A stretch of DNA of 64,000 nt from Gammaproteobacteria bacterium (ex Lamellibrachia satsuma) (GCA_019623805.1 CP053680.1:186001-250000), one strand, 5' to 3'. Shown: positions 26,235-35,723, counted from the stretch's first letter. The notes: generated by a model not told the origin, from the sequence alone. Made by a program: numbers and translations.

Positions 26235-26821
26235 GTGAAGATCCTCTAATCGAGCAGGATGATGCATCCACCCCCCTCTCACCTGAAGAGCTGGAGGGCC
26301 TCATCCCTTCATACATCACTCTGCGTTCTGAACTCAACGAGGCAGAACAGGCCAATATTCTTGAAGCAGAGGAATGGGCTTTCAATCGAAAGCGTGACGT
26401 ACTTTCGGAAAAGTTCTTAAACGATCTTCACAAACGCATGTTTGGTCGTGTCTGGAAATGGGCCGGGAAATATCGCAGGACCGGCAAAAACATCGGCGTC
26501 GATGCCTACCGCATTCCCTTGGACCTAAGACAACTGCTCGATGATGTCCGTTTCTGGATAGAAAACGGCACCTTTCCGTCTGATGAAATCGCCACGCGTT
26601 TCCACCACAAACTCGTCTGGATACACCTGTTTCCCAACGGCAATGGCCGTCATGCCCGCACGGCGACCGACTTGCTGCTCGTTGCCCTCGGACAGCTGCG
26701 CTTTACCTGGGGCCGTGAAAATCTGGTCGATGCCAATGAAACCCGCCAGGCCTATGTAGATGCGCTACGCGCTGGCGACCAGCACGACTACGAACCGCTC
26801 CTCGCCTTTGTTCGTTCCTAG
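26231..26821 (+). CDS. Mobile mystery protein B (Fic/DOC-family)
   Basis: The 196-aa Fic-domain protein has the active loop HLFPNGNGRHAR (first His about 132), a variant of HPFx(D/E)GNGRxxR with Asn at the usual acidic position. It also has VWKWAGKYRRTGKNIG, the substrate-flap region of this family. Fic proteins transfer AMP or other phosphoryl groups to proteins. The acidic-to-Asn change would weaken Mg2+ binding in the classical mechanism, so activity may differ. The start is ATG at 26231, coupled to gene A, with GGGAGG 5 nt upstream. Confidence 0.85.
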   Translation: MSEDPLIEQDDASTPLSPEELEGLIPSYITLRSELNEAEQANILEAEEWAFNRKRDVLSEKFLNDLHKRMFGRVWKWAGKYRRTGKNIGVDAYRIPLDLRQLLDDVRFWIENGTFPSDEIATRFHHKLVWIHLFPNGNGRHARTATDLLLVALGQLRFTWGRENLVDANETRQAYVDALRAGDQHDYEPLLAFVRS

Positions 26822-26853
26822 ATCGACCGGAACTCAGAGGGAATGCCCATGCA

Positions 26854-27507
26854 TTACGCCTTGATATCCCCTTTGAGAAAGGCCTTTGCACATCCGTAGT
26901 GCCAATTCGTTCTCGTGGTTGTCTCAAACCGTATCAGATTGCACCCCTGAGCCTTCGGCTCAATTATAGAGTTATAAAAGACTATCCTTTTACCTCTATA
27001 ATCTTTACTCAGATCACTAAATAGCGGCAGATAGTCTTTACCGCCAAAGAAAACCAGCTCTTCGTCACAATCCTTTGGCAACATGCAAAAATCGTTATAT
27101 TGATCGCGTTTTTTACGGCGCTTGTACAAGTCTGCGCTTGGAGAGAATGTGATGTCATATTTTGGTGTCAGAAATTCCGCACCAATCAGCCCCCATCCGG
27201 CTGACAGAATATAGATATTACCCCTGCCATAGGCATTGACCAGCGCTTCATAAGTACCATTCATATAGAGCCGATAGGCCGGAAGTAAATGAAGCGGGTT
27301 ATTGTCTGGCTGTTGGTTGCATTCTAGAAGCAGCTCTCGCCATGTCTTCTCACCGGCCGCAATACCATCTGGCCGCGCAAATCGGAATTCATCACTGGCT
27401 GGAGCATTTTCAGGATCGGCAACAAACACAATGCGCTTTCCATCCTTTGCCATCATATACCCAGCGTCTGGATGTTTTTTAGCGGCACACTGAATGACTA
27501 TTTTCAT
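26854..27507 (-). CDS. Hypothetical protein, possibly YaaA/DUF6884-like
   Basis: The 217-aa protein starts MKIVIQCAAKKH and has RGNIYILSAGWGLIGAEFL then KYDITFS. The pattern of an early Cys/Lys segment and ILSAxxGL is seen in YaaA and DUF6884-like proteins; I hold this loosely. The start overlaps the stop of the GIY-YIG-like gene by one base (TAATG), so the two form an operon. Function unknown; the pairing with a nuclease-like protein suggests a nucleic-acid role. Confidence 0.55.
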   Translation of the reverse strand: MKIVIQCAAKKHPDAGYMMAKDGKRIVFVADPENAPASDEFRFARPDGIAAGEKTWRELLLECNQQPDNNPLHLLPAYRLYMNGTYEALVNAYGRGNIYILSAGWGLIGAEFLTPKYDITFSPSADLYKRRKKRDQYNDFCMLPKDCDEELVFFGGKDYLPLFSDLSKDYRGKRIVFYNSIIEPKAQGCNLIRFETTTRTNWHYGCAKAFLKGDIKA

Positions 27508-28223
27508 TATCTCTCGTCCATTTCAGAGACCAGTCGCTCAAATACTTTCAAGAACACAGGATCATAATCTTCATCCACGTGATTTTGATTCCAAAGACCG
27601 GAGCTACGCACTTTCTCCCTATTACACAGGTGGCCCAGCCATTTACCGGAGGGGGAATCTATAGCTGGCTTATTGTGATTGCTGAGTAAGGCAATCACAT
27701 TACGCTCGATATAGCCCCGCAAAGTATCTGGCCCAGATTCATCGTCTATCTTCAGCCACAAGAAAGGCATATCCCCAATCACCTCACTTACACGTTTTTC
27801 GAGGGAGTGCTCCCCTTGCCTTATCTCTCTTGGTGCGGAACTGCCCTTTCCCCAAGTGGGGTAAACAAGACGTTCACGCTCCATTAGAGCTGTGCCAACA
27901 ATAAGACGGAAGATTGAACCCCTGTGATTGCCACCGCCAGATTTTACAGGGCCTTTATGCTGGGACAGTCGCTTCCAAAGGGTTGTTTTTGATCCCGCCT
28001 TCAGTGCGTGGGTGCCCACGCGAACTACTCGCAAGCCTGATCCACTATCACGCCTTTCTTCACCATGCTCCTGAAAAAAATACACGCCACGCCCCGGCCA
28101 ATCCATACGACCAGAACAAGCGGATAAATGGCGCGGTCCTTTTGTCTTTTTCGAAAGCTTTTCAAGAATTGAATAGAAGCGTATTAGATCGCTGAGCCGT
28201 TCTTGATTTGATGCACTCATCAT
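27507..28223 (-). CDS. GIY-YIG-like nuclease-domain protein
   Basis: The 238-aa protein has GRGVYFFQEHGEER, then LRVVRVGTHAL and LWKRLSQHKG. These match the order GVY ... RVGT ... R of GIY-YIG nucleases, with YIG degenerated to VGT. A later segment, TLRGYIERNVIALLSN, could contain the metal-binding Glu. It is first of a two-gene minus-strand operon. Its target is unknown; defence or DNA modification sensing are possible. Confidence 0.6.
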   Translation of the reverse strand: MMSASNQERLSDLIRFYSILEKLSKKTKGPRHLSACSGRMDWPGRGVYFFQEHGEERRDSGSGLRVVRVGTHALKAGSKTTLWKRLSQHKGPVKSGGGNHRGSIFRLIVGTALMERERLVYPTWGKGSSAPREIRQGEHSLEKRVSEVIGDMPFLWLKIDDESGPDTLRGYIERNVIALLSNHNKPAIDSPSGKWLGHLCNREKVRSSGLWNQNHVDEDYDPVFLKVFERLVSEMDER

Positions 28224-28307
28224 CCACCCATACCGCAGTCCTTTATAGTCAGTCGCAACTTACCATTTTACTGCCAAGGATATTTACAAACCAGCATCGG
28301 TCGTTTG

Positions 28308-28342
28308 AAAAAAGCCCCTGTCCTCGGCTTGAAGGCAGGAGC
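28308..28342 (-). terminator. Terminator of ardC
   Basis: On the minus strand the stem GCTCCTG / CAGGGGC (one G-T pair) is followed by six T. It begins 14 nt after the ardC stop. Confidence 0.7.
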
Positions 28343-28355
28343 CTGTGGCGAAGGC

Positions 28356-29267
28356 CTATGCGGCGACCTCTCCTTTAGATTTCTGCAAGCTGTGCAGGTA
28401 ATCCACCGCCCGCTGGGCGTGGGCTGCCGCCTGAAAGATCGCCCGCTTGTCTTTTTGTAGGACTTTCAACCAGCTCTCAATATAAGCGCTGTGATCATCC
28501 CGCACTTCCGGGGTCAATCCCAGCTCGGCGGCCAAGAAAGCAGATCCCAGCTCGGCAACCAGTTCCTCACGGGCATAGCCTTCATCGCCCCAGCGCTTGC
28601 GACCAAAATCGCGATCCAGCCGGGAGGGGTGGCGTGTCCAATGCGTGGTCTCGTGGGCCAGGGTGGCATAGTAGCTCTCGGCATCACGGAAGCTTTCAAA
28701 GGGCGGAAGCTGAATACGATCGGCCTGAACCGCGTAGTAGGCCTGATTGCCCCCGTGGCGAATATCAGCACCAGTCGCGCCAAAGAAACTTTCCGCCTGA
28801 TCAATGCGCTGCACCGGATCAAGAACCGGCTCGGCAAGTTGATAGTAGTGGGATGGAAGCCCTTCTACCTGTTCGACATTAAAGACTGTGTATCCCTTCA
28901 TAAAGGGGATGGCGTGATCGACCTCCTCACCGTCGGCATTTTCCTCGGTGCGGGTGATGGTATTGGCATATACGACCAGTTCGCCTTTCTCGCCTTTGCG
29001 AACGTTGGCACCGAGCGCTTTGGTCTGACGGAAGGTCATCCAGATCGATGCACTGTAGCCTTCTGTTACGGCAGCTGACCAGAGCATCAGGATGTTGATG
29101 CCGTTATAGGGTTGGCCGTTATGCCGAAGGGGTTTGGTAATGCGCCCTGCTGCGTGCTCTGCGTTCCAGGGTTTCATCCAGGGGCGGACGCCTTGTTCAA
29201 GGTCGGCAATGATCTTGTTAGTGACGCGGGTATAAACATCCTGCCGGGGTGTGCTTTTCTTGGTCAT
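28356..29267 (-). CDS. ardC: ArdC-type antirestriction protein
   Basis: The 303-aa protein has the ArdC layout. An N-terminal single-strand-DNA-binding domain holds DVYTRVTNKIIADLEQG, WMKPW and RHNGQPYNGINILMLW. A zincin-like C-terminal domain has AHETTHWTRHPSRLDR (HETTH at 205-209) and EELVAELGSAFL. ArdC proteins protect incoming plasmid DNA from restriction. I start at MTKKSTPRQ (29267) because AAGGAGA stands 6 nt upstream. The leader carries a hairpin shared with other early-entry genes. Confidence 0.9.
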   Translation of the reverse strand: MTKKSTPRQDVYTRVTNKIIADLEQGVRPWMKPWNAEHAAGRITKPLRHNGQPYNGINILMLWSAAVTEGYSASIWMTFRQTKALGANVRKGEKGELVVYANTITRTEENADGEEVDHAIPFMKGYTVFNVEQVEGLPSHYYQLAEPVLDPVQRIDQAESFFGATGADIRHGGNQAYYAVQADRIQLPPFESFRDAESYYATLAHETTHWTRHPSRLDRDFGRKRWGDEGYAREELVAELGSAFLAAELGLTPEVRDDHSAYIESWLKVLQKDKRAIFQAAAHAQRAVDYLHSLQKSKGEVAA

Positions 29268-29352
29268 GGTTCGTCTCCTTTGCTTTCGCGGTTTGTCCGA
29301 TTGACGCGAAACATCGAAGACGGGGGAAAGCCGGACAGGCACCGTCAGGGAA

Positions 29353-29394
29353 ACGGTCCACACGGGAGCAACGCGAACGGAGCGGGCAGACCGT
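29353..29394 (-). promoter_or_regulatory. Structured leader B, upstream of ardC
   Basis: ACGGTC (29353-29358) pairs with GACCGT (29389-29394). The loop includes CACGGGAG (29361-29368), and GGAGCGGGCAGACC (29379-29392) runs from the loop into the 3' stem; both are shared with leader A. It is 86 nt from the ardC start. No gene is seen in the remainder of 29268-29569. Confidence 0.5.
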
Positions 29395-29569
29395 TGCCGG
29401 TCCGGCGATCCCGGCTAGAAACGTGTAGCTAATTGAGGAAAACCGCTAACAGGAGACGGAGAAATTAATGACCAAGGAGCAACCTGGCGAGGACGGACTA
29501 CGCAACACAAAAGGCGAATGACCCTACGAACGGCTGGAATAATGCTGAATTGCGTGCCAAGGTGAGCGC

Positions 29570-30382
29570 ATGAAAATCTACGGCATTGACTTTACGAGCA
29601 GGCCCAGACGCAACAAACCCATTACCTGTCTCACCTGTGTATTAGAAGGCAATAGACTGCGCATAGGTGATCTGTCCGAGTGGCAGAATTTCGAAGCATT
29701 TGAAGTCGCATTAGAAAGGCCTGGGCCGTGGATTGCCGGAATCGACTTCCCGTTCGGACAATCGCGGACTTTCATTGAGAATATCGGCTGGCCCATGACA
29801 TGGCAGGGTTACGTCGGCTATGTAAAGACGCTTGATCGCAAAGGCTTCCGTGACGAGCTAGACAACTATCGGGCTAACCGACTCGCAGGCGACAAAGAAC
29901 ACCGCCGAAAAACGGATATCGCAGCAGGCTCCATCAGCCCGCAAAAACTCTATGGGACTCCGGTCGGACTGATGTTCTTCGAAGGTGCACCGCGACTGCT
30001 TGATGCCGGTGTGACCATTCCAGGACTACAGCAGGGCGATCCAAACAGAATTGTTGTCGAGGCCTAACCGGGCGTGCTAGCACGTCATCTAATTGGCCGT
30101 CGCAGCTACAAGCAGGACACGAAGAGCAAGCAGACACAAGAACAATACGAAGCAAGAAGGGACATACTCCGAAAGATAAATAATGACGGCGTGCTGGCAT
30201 CCCACGGCATCCGTATCCATGCACCGGAAAAACTCGCCGATGATCCGGGTGCAGATCATCTCGATGCATTGCTTTGTGCCATCCAGGCTGCTTGGGCATG
30301 GACACAGCGCGACCGCCAGTTTGGGGTGCCAAACGCGACCGATCCGCTGGAAGGCTGGATCGCCGATCCAACGCTCAGGTAG
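29570..30382 (+). pseudogene. DUF429-family gene with one in-frame stop
   Basis: The frame from ATG 29570 reads MKIYGIDFTSRPRR, then WIAGIDFPFGQ and IVVEA, then a TAA at 30065-30067. It goes on without shift as PGVLARHLIGRRSYK and ends after DHLDALLCAIQAAWAW at 30382. In DUF429 proteins this site is the conserved E-A-Y-P, so the TAA replaces a Tyr codon (TAC/TAT) by one base. The whole gene would be 270 codons. Biochemical role of DUF429 is not known; the fold is RNase H-like. A downstream GTG at 30074 could give a 102-aa fragment. Confidence 0.8.
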
Positions 30383-30473
30383 GGATTCATAAACGGTGCC
30401 ATAGCACCGGGGCTGACAAGCCGAAAACAGGCTGCCGAACCGGCAACCTGTGCTAACTCTATCAGCAGTCCTG

Positions 30474-30959
30474 CTAGAACTCCTGGGCGTTTGTGACGAT
30501 GAGTTCGCGGGAGATTTCAACGATCTCGCCATTGATCTTCATATCGCGCACTATGGCTTTGTAGTCGATGTAGTAGCGAAGGTGCTCGGGCACTTCCGTG
30601 GTTTCGTTGATGAGATCGTAGGCGTAATCGCTGGCGCTGCCCTCAAAGAGACAGACATCTTCGTAGCGCCCTAAAACCTCGCTGACTGCGTAGCCGAGAT
30701 CGAGAAGAAAGCAGATTGGTTGGGTGGCAGTATCATCGAGATCATCAAGCTCTTCAAACCAACTGTAGATATTTACCTGAGAAATATTGGCTGCCTTGGC
30801 CAGATCTGCCAGATGATCTTCGCCGTCTATAAACTGGATTTCGACTTCATCACAACCTTGTTTCTTGAGGCACTTCATGCCGGTTTCAAAGGTTTCGATA
30901 CTATCGAAGTAAAAGCCGGTGTGATCCAGGGAGTAAGGTTGTGCGTAGAATTCAGTCAT
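30474..30959 (-). CDS. ardA: ArdA-type antirestriction protein
   Basis: The 161-aa protein is very acidic, as expected of the DNA-mimic ArdA that blocks type I restriction enzymes. Family-like segments include YEDVCLFEGSASDYAYDLI and, near the end, YYIDYKAIVRDMKINGEIVE. A GGAGAC Shine-Dalgarno precedes the ATG. Together with ardC it forms the anti-defence part of the mobilisable element. Its leader carries hairpin C. Confidence 0.85.
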   Translation of the reverse strand: MTEFYAQPYSLDHTGFYFDSIETFETGMKCLKKQGCDEVEIQFIDGEDHLADLAKAANISQVNIYSWFEELDDLDDTATQPICFLLDLGYAVSEVLGRYEDVCLFEGSASDYAYDLINETTEVPEHLRYYIDYKAIVRDMKINGEIVEISRELIVTNAQEF

Positions 30960-31033
30960 TGTTCGTCTCCTGCTTGCTGTGAAATCGTGGCTTCACGACA
31001 AGCGCGGCAAACAGGAGGAACGGAAAGCCCGAA

Positions 31034-31081
31034 AACCATCATGATGCGGCCCGCAGCGCACGCGAGGACACGGTGATGGTT
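31034..31081 (-). promoter_or_regulatory. Structured leader C, upstream of ardA
   Basis: AACCATCA (31034-31041) pairs perfectly with TGATGGTT (31074-31081), leaving a 32-nt GC-rich loop. It is 75 nt from the ardA start, close to the distance in leaders A and B, but the loop sequence is different. No gene is seen in the remainder of 30960-31338. Confidence 0.45.
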
Positions 31082-31261
31082 GGAGCCGTTAGGGAAGGCT
31101 TGAAGTGACGACGACCGCGCTAAGGTTGCCACAATAAATTTCACAAAAGCCGGAGACCACTGACCAAAGACATCGCCAGCCTCTCTCGACATTCCGGATT
31201 AATTGTCAGCCTGAAACCCCATATCCGTCGCAGCAGCCCAACAGCATGCTCAAAAGTCGAA

Positions 31262-31338
31262 ATTTTTGGATATTTACGGGTATTTTTCTGGATACTGCCG
31301 ATTAAACCTTGCCTTTATGGATATTTTTGGATATCTAT
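31262..31338 (+). promoter_or_regulatory. Operator-like repeats before the Fic gene
   Basis: GGATATTT or close variants occur about five times between 31267 and 31335 (GGATATTTACGGGTATTTTT, CTGGATACT, ATGGATATTTTTGGATATC). Because the Fic protein ends in a winged-helix-like domain, it may bind these and control itself. A companion copy reaches into the ATG cluster at 31339-31353. Confidence 0.5.
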
Positions 31339-32397
31339 ATGGGTATGAGCATGAATACCGATACCCTGCAGATCTCCCCAGAAATCCTCTCGCTGATTGC
31401 CGAGTTGGATGAATTCAAGGGCGCATGGAGGGCTCTGGGCACTCTGGCCCCGGAGCGCCTATCAGCCCTACGCCGGGTAGCAACAATCGAGAGTATTGGC
31501 TCATCTACCCGGATTGAGGGTAGCAAGCTGTCAGATCAAGAGGTTAGCCAGCTCCTCGCCAACATCGAAATCAAGAAGTTCGATACGCGCGATAAACAGG
31601 AAGTGGCAGGTTACGCAGAAGTGATGGAAACGGTCTTCACCCATGCGGATGCCATCGATCTCACAGAAAACCACATCAAGCAACTGCACCGCGACCTGCT
31701 GGTCTACAGCAACAAGGATGAACGTCATCGCGGAAGCTACAAGACCAATCCCAACAATGTAAGCGCCTTCGATGCCGAGGGCCAAGAGATCGGCATCGTC
31801 TTTGAAACCGCTACCCCTTTCGATACGCCGCGCCTAATGGCTGAGCTCACAGAATGGGTGCGCGACGCTCTGAACCAAAAGCAGCTTCATCCGCTTTTGA
31901 TCATCGCCATCTTTACAGTCGTATTTCTTGAGGTCCATCCCTTCCAGGATGGTAACGGTCGCCTATCGCGCGTATTGACTACATTACTGCTTCTGCGTTG
32001 CGGATACGCCTATGTTCCATACAGCTCATTGGAAAGTGTGATAGAGCAAACCAAAGAAGGTTATTACCTGGCGCTTCGCAATACCCAAGGCACCATTCGC
32101 ACCGACTCCCCCGATTGGCAGCCGTGGGTGGTGTATTTTTTGCGGGCACTGCAAAAGCAAAAAGCGCGGCTAGAAACAAAGATTCAACGTGAGAAAATTC
32201 TTGTTGAAGCGCTGCCAGAGCTCTCCGTCAAAATCCTTGAACTCGTCAAAGAACATGGACGATTGACGGTCAGCCAGATCGTCCAGATCACAGGAGCCAA
32301 CCGCAATACAGTAAAGAAACACCTGCAATCACTTGTGTCAACCCAGCACTTGGCTCAACACGGTAAAGGCAAGGGAACGTGGTACGGGCGAGTTTAG
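31339..32397 (+). CDS. Fic-family protein with C-terminal HTH
   Basis: The protein is about 352 aa. The complete Fic loop HPFQDGNGRLSR starts near residue 200. An upstream SSTRIEGSKLS (about 55-65) is the N-terminal inhibitory motif (S/T)xxxEG that blocks the ATP pocket. The C-terminus (LTVSQIVQITGANRNTVKKHL) is a winged helix-turn-helix. Such proteins AMPylate targets when inhibition is relieved; the target is unknown. Starts at 31339, 31345 and 31351 are all possible and none has a clear Shine-Dalgarno. Confidence 0.85.
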   Translation: MGMSMNTDTLQISPEILSLIAELDEFKGAWRALGTLAPERLSALRRVATIESIGSSTRIEGSKLSDQEVSQLLANIEIKKFDTRDKQEVAGYAEVMETVFTHADAIDLTENHIKQLHRDLLVYSNKDERHRGSYKTNPNNVSAFDAEGQEIGIVFETATPFDTPRLMAELTEWVRDALNQKQLHPLLIIAIFTVVFLEVHPFQDGNGRLSRVLTTLLLLRCGYAYVPYSSLESVIEQTKEGYYLALRNTQGTIRTDSPDWQPWVVYFLRALQKQKARLETKIQREKILVEALPELSVKILELVKEHGRLTVSQIVQITGANRNTVKKHLQSLVSTQHLAQHGKGKGTWYGRV

Positions 32398-32874
32398 CTG
32401 CCCGGTGGGATTCAGGGGCAGTGCACAGCACTCAAGCGAGTCTTTGACCTCGTGATAGATTTTGGGACATCCAAGTCCCCAAAATCGACTCGGCCTTCGA
32501 CAACCTATTGGTGCCCCGGACGTCCTGGTCACTGACCGCTACGTGACAACATCGCAAGCTCGTTACCACTCCACAGTCAGCTCACAATGACTTGACGCCG
32601 TGTTCGGATGCCTACTTTGCTTCCCCTCTGGCGCTAACGCACGACGGGTAAGCAGTGCGGCCTCACGGCTACCGGGGACTACCAGCCCTCGCTTCGCTCT
32701 CCATGGCTGGCAGCGGGGGCTGACCTTCCTGCGTCCCAAAGAAGCTTTCGGTAAGCTGTCAAATGCTAGCAAACAAAAGCGGCTGCGGTAGTACAATAAC
32801 GCTGGCAAAGGATATATGGCCTTCGTCTGTATGCCACACCAAAGTAAATTGACATATTTGCAGAAAGATCCGCC
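32398..32874. other. Intergenic stretch without a supported gene
   Basis: I see no convincing coding frame here. The stretch is rich in short inverted repeats, for example around 32679-32721. The last part (32810-32874) should carry the promoter of the HEPN gene whose ATG is at 32875. Confidence 0.5.
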
Positions 32875-32894
32875 ATGAACGATGACACGACTAA

Positions 32895-34418
32895 TTCTAC
32901 TTTGTCAGATTAGATCTATAAGTAACTCACTGAATAATATAAAATATATGCTGTGAATTTCTTGGCAATCATCGTAAGGAAGAGCATCAAATGACAAGCA
33001 CCAAGGTCATTTGAATTACCTGATACGCGCATAAGTAGAATCGATCGCATAGCGGAGCGATTCCAACGTTTCCAGTACCGCTTTGAATCCCATTTTCGAA
33101 GCAAGACGAGGTCGGTGTTTCAACCGGTCACACACTATCTCAAAGGCCTGATGCAAGCGCAGAGAAAGAACATGGAACGCATGGAAGAGGTGGTTGCAGG
33201 CGCAGATGATCAGCGTCTCCAGCATATGCTCACCGAGTCCCCGTGGGATCATCGTGCGGTGTTAGACCAAGTGGCGCTGGAAGCCGATCAATGGCTGGGT
33301 GGAACCGCGGATACCTGTCTGTTGCTCGATGAGAGTGGCCTTGCCAAGAAGGGTAAACATTCAGTGGGGGTTAAACGCCAATGGAATGGCCGCCAGGGCA
33401 AGGTGGATAACTGCCAGGTTGGTGTATTCGCAGCACTGGGTAAAGGGCACTTGTCCACGCTGATAGATGAACGTCTCTATCTACCCAAAGAGTGGGTATC
33501 GAACCCGGCTCGCTGTCGCAAGGCGGGTATCCCGGAAGTTGAACGGAAACATCAAAGCAAGTCAGAGTTGGCGCTGGAGATGGTGCGTCATCAGAGGACG
33601 CTTGGCCTGCGTTTTGCCTGGGTGGGTGCAGATGGGGGATACGGGAAGGATCCGGCTTTTCTGAGGGGTTTGGAGGCGATGGGTGAAACCTTTGTGGTGG
33701 ACATCCACAAAGACCAACAGGTCTACCTGGAAGATCCACAGCCGTTCATACCGGAGAGCACGACAACGCGCGGTCGTCGTCGAAGTCGTCTGCAAGCCCA
33801 GGCAGCCCGTCTGCGCGTTGACCAGTGGCTCAATGAGCAACGGGACAGCGAGTGGCAGCAAGTGGTATTACGGGATAGCAGCAAGGGCAAACTGCGCGTC
33901 GAGATCCTGCATCATCGGGTTTGGCTTTGGGATGGAAAAGAAGCCCAGGCACATCAATGGCACCTGATTGTACGACGAGAGGTCAATTCACCGGAGACGA
34001 TTAAATACACCTTGTCGAATGCACCGGAAGAAACGCCATCCCATTGTCTTGCAAAGATGCAGGCGCAGCGGTTCTGGGTTGAGCGTTCGTTCCAGGATGG
34101 TAAGAGTGAATCAGGTCTTGCTGATTATCAGGCCCGTAAATGGAAATCCTGGCATCACCATATGGCCTTGGTCATGATGGCGATGTTATTCATGCTCGAA
34201 GAGCGAATTGTGCAAAAAGATGATCACCCCTTACTCAGTTGTTCAGACATCGAATCGCTATTGCGTGCCTTCCTGCCACGGCGAGATATTGAACGCGATG
34301 AAATACTACGGCAAATGACGAAACGGCATCGTAAACGACAAGCGGCTATCGACTCCCAATATCGAAAACAGACGCTGGAACAGTCGGTTGCCGGGTGATG
34401 GAATCTGACAAAGTAGAA
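32895..34418 (+). mobile_element. IS701-family insertion sequence, copy 2 (1,524 bp)
   Basis: The ends are the same as in copy 1. The 4-bp direct repeat CTAA (32891-32894, 34419-34422) again fits YTAR. It sits after the sixth codon of the HEPN gene, in the same orientation. Confidence 0.95.
33115..34398 (+). CDS. IS701-family DDE transposase
   Basis: The 427-aa transposase is the same as in copy 1 apart from Ala instead of Val in RCRK(V/A)GIPE. The frame and DDE segments are intact. Confidence 0.95.
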   Translation: MFQPVTHYLKGLMQAQRKNMERMEEVVAGADDQRLQHMLTESPWDHRAVLDQVALEADQWLGGTADTCLLLDESGLAKKGKHSVGVKRQWNGRQGKVDNCQVGVFAALGKGHLSTLIDERLYLPKEWVSNPARCRKAGIPEVERKHQSKSELALEMVRHQRTLGLRFAWVGADGGYGKDPAFLRGLEAMGETFVVDIHKDQQVYLEDPQPFIPESTTTRGRRRSRLQAQAARLRVDQWLNEQRDSEWQQVVLRDSSKGKLRVEILHHRVWLWDGKEAQAHQWHLIVRREVNSPETIKYTLSNAPEETPSHCLAKMQAQRFWVERSFQDGKSESGLADYQARKWKSWHHHMALVMMAMLFMLEERIVQKDDHPLLSCSDIESLLRAFLPRRDIERDEILRQMTKRHRKRQAAIDSQYRKQTLEQSVAG

Positions 34419-35723
34419 CTAAGAACATTGAAGAATTGCAGGAGCAGCTTCGCCGCCAGGTCACTCCAATTTCCGACGCTTTTAAATCTCTTGAACAAAA
34501 CTCTGCTTTCGGACAGATACAGAAAATTCTCAAACGTGATCAAGACCTGATGCGAGCTGCAAAGGGGCCTTTAGATGACCTGCAACGATCAGCTCTATTT
34601 GACCCGTCCCCTAAGCTTGCAGCTGAGATCGAAGGAATGCAGAAAATCGCCAAGAAGTTAGAACTGCAATTTCGGCTCCCAAAGATTGGCGAAACCACAA
34701 AACTTATTGGACATTACCGTAATGATTCAACATCGCTTGCACTAGCACGTTTTGCCGAACCATCTGCGTCACTGCAGAAGGCCATTGAATCCATGCGCAG
34801 CCCGTGGCTCGATATCGAGAACAAGCTGGGCTCCATGAAGGGGTTTGCAGAACTTCAGACTATCGGTTTTGCCCTCGACACGGTTCCGACATTTGATGCG
34901 CAGCTTACCGAGGCGCTTCGTATTGATCTTGGTGATTGGCGTGAAAAGATTGATTGGCCAGCAAACATTTTCACTGATCCGCTGCTTCGCAGTTCCTTCT
35001 ACAAAGAACGCGGCCTCGATCCTTCCCTCACCACATTTCCGATCGCTGCTTTCGAGCAAAGCATCGACATCGCCGGACTGCGCGGAACCCCGCCTCCAGT
35101 CATTCGAGCGTACACGCCGCAGCCAGAGCGAGAGGAGACTGAAGAGAACGAAGCATTCGAGCGCACGAATACTGCGCATGATCGATTACAACGCTTTGAG
35201 ATACATATTCGAAAATTTATCGACGAAAAGATGAAGGCCTCATTCGGAGAAAACTGGATCAAGCACCGGGTGCCGGGGAATATCTGGCAGGCATGGCGCG
35301 AAAAACAACAGAAAGCCACGGACAATGCCGAACCCGCACATCCGCTGATCGCCTATGCGGATTTCACAGACTATGTCCCGATCATTACACGAAAGGACAA
35401 TTGGGAAACCTTGTTCAAACCAATTTTTCTGCGCCAAAGTTTTGTGCAGGAATCCTTCCAGCGGCTCTACCCGATCAGGATATGCACAATGCACGCACGG
35501 CTTATCACACAGGATGACGAGCTGTATCTTTATGTCGAGACAAAACGTATCTTGTCTGCAATCGGCGTATCAATCTGACGTCCGATAACTCATAGACACT
35601 CGCAGTATCACCACCACTGTATCTACCCCATAAATACAGCGATATATAGTTTTTGCTTCTGACTGGAAACAGAAAACGGATCAGCGAGACAGGTCCTACA
35701 CCTAATTATTATATGACACCGGA

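Larger units (their letters stand above)
32875..35578 (+). pseudogene. Swt1-type HEPN protein gene split by IS701
   Basis: ATG at 32875 starts M-N-D-D-T-T and is then broken by IS701. Beyond the element the frame resumes K-N-I-E-E-L-Q-E-Q. Removing the element and one CTAA gives 391 aa. The C-terminal region (NWETLFKPIFLRQSFVQESF, then IRICTMHARLIT) looks like a Swt1-type HEPN domain and contains an R-x4-H motif (RICTMH), the usual RNase site of HEPN toxins. The N-terminal 260 residues are helical and unassigned. The coding part beyond the IS is open from 34409 and could be expressed from TTG 34436. The gene converges on gajB. Confidence 0.75.

Noticed and set aside
30065..30067. Recoded stop (selenocysteine or pyrrolysine type) in the DUF429 gene
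   Set aside because: The codon is TAA, which is not used for either, and no recoding structure is apparent.
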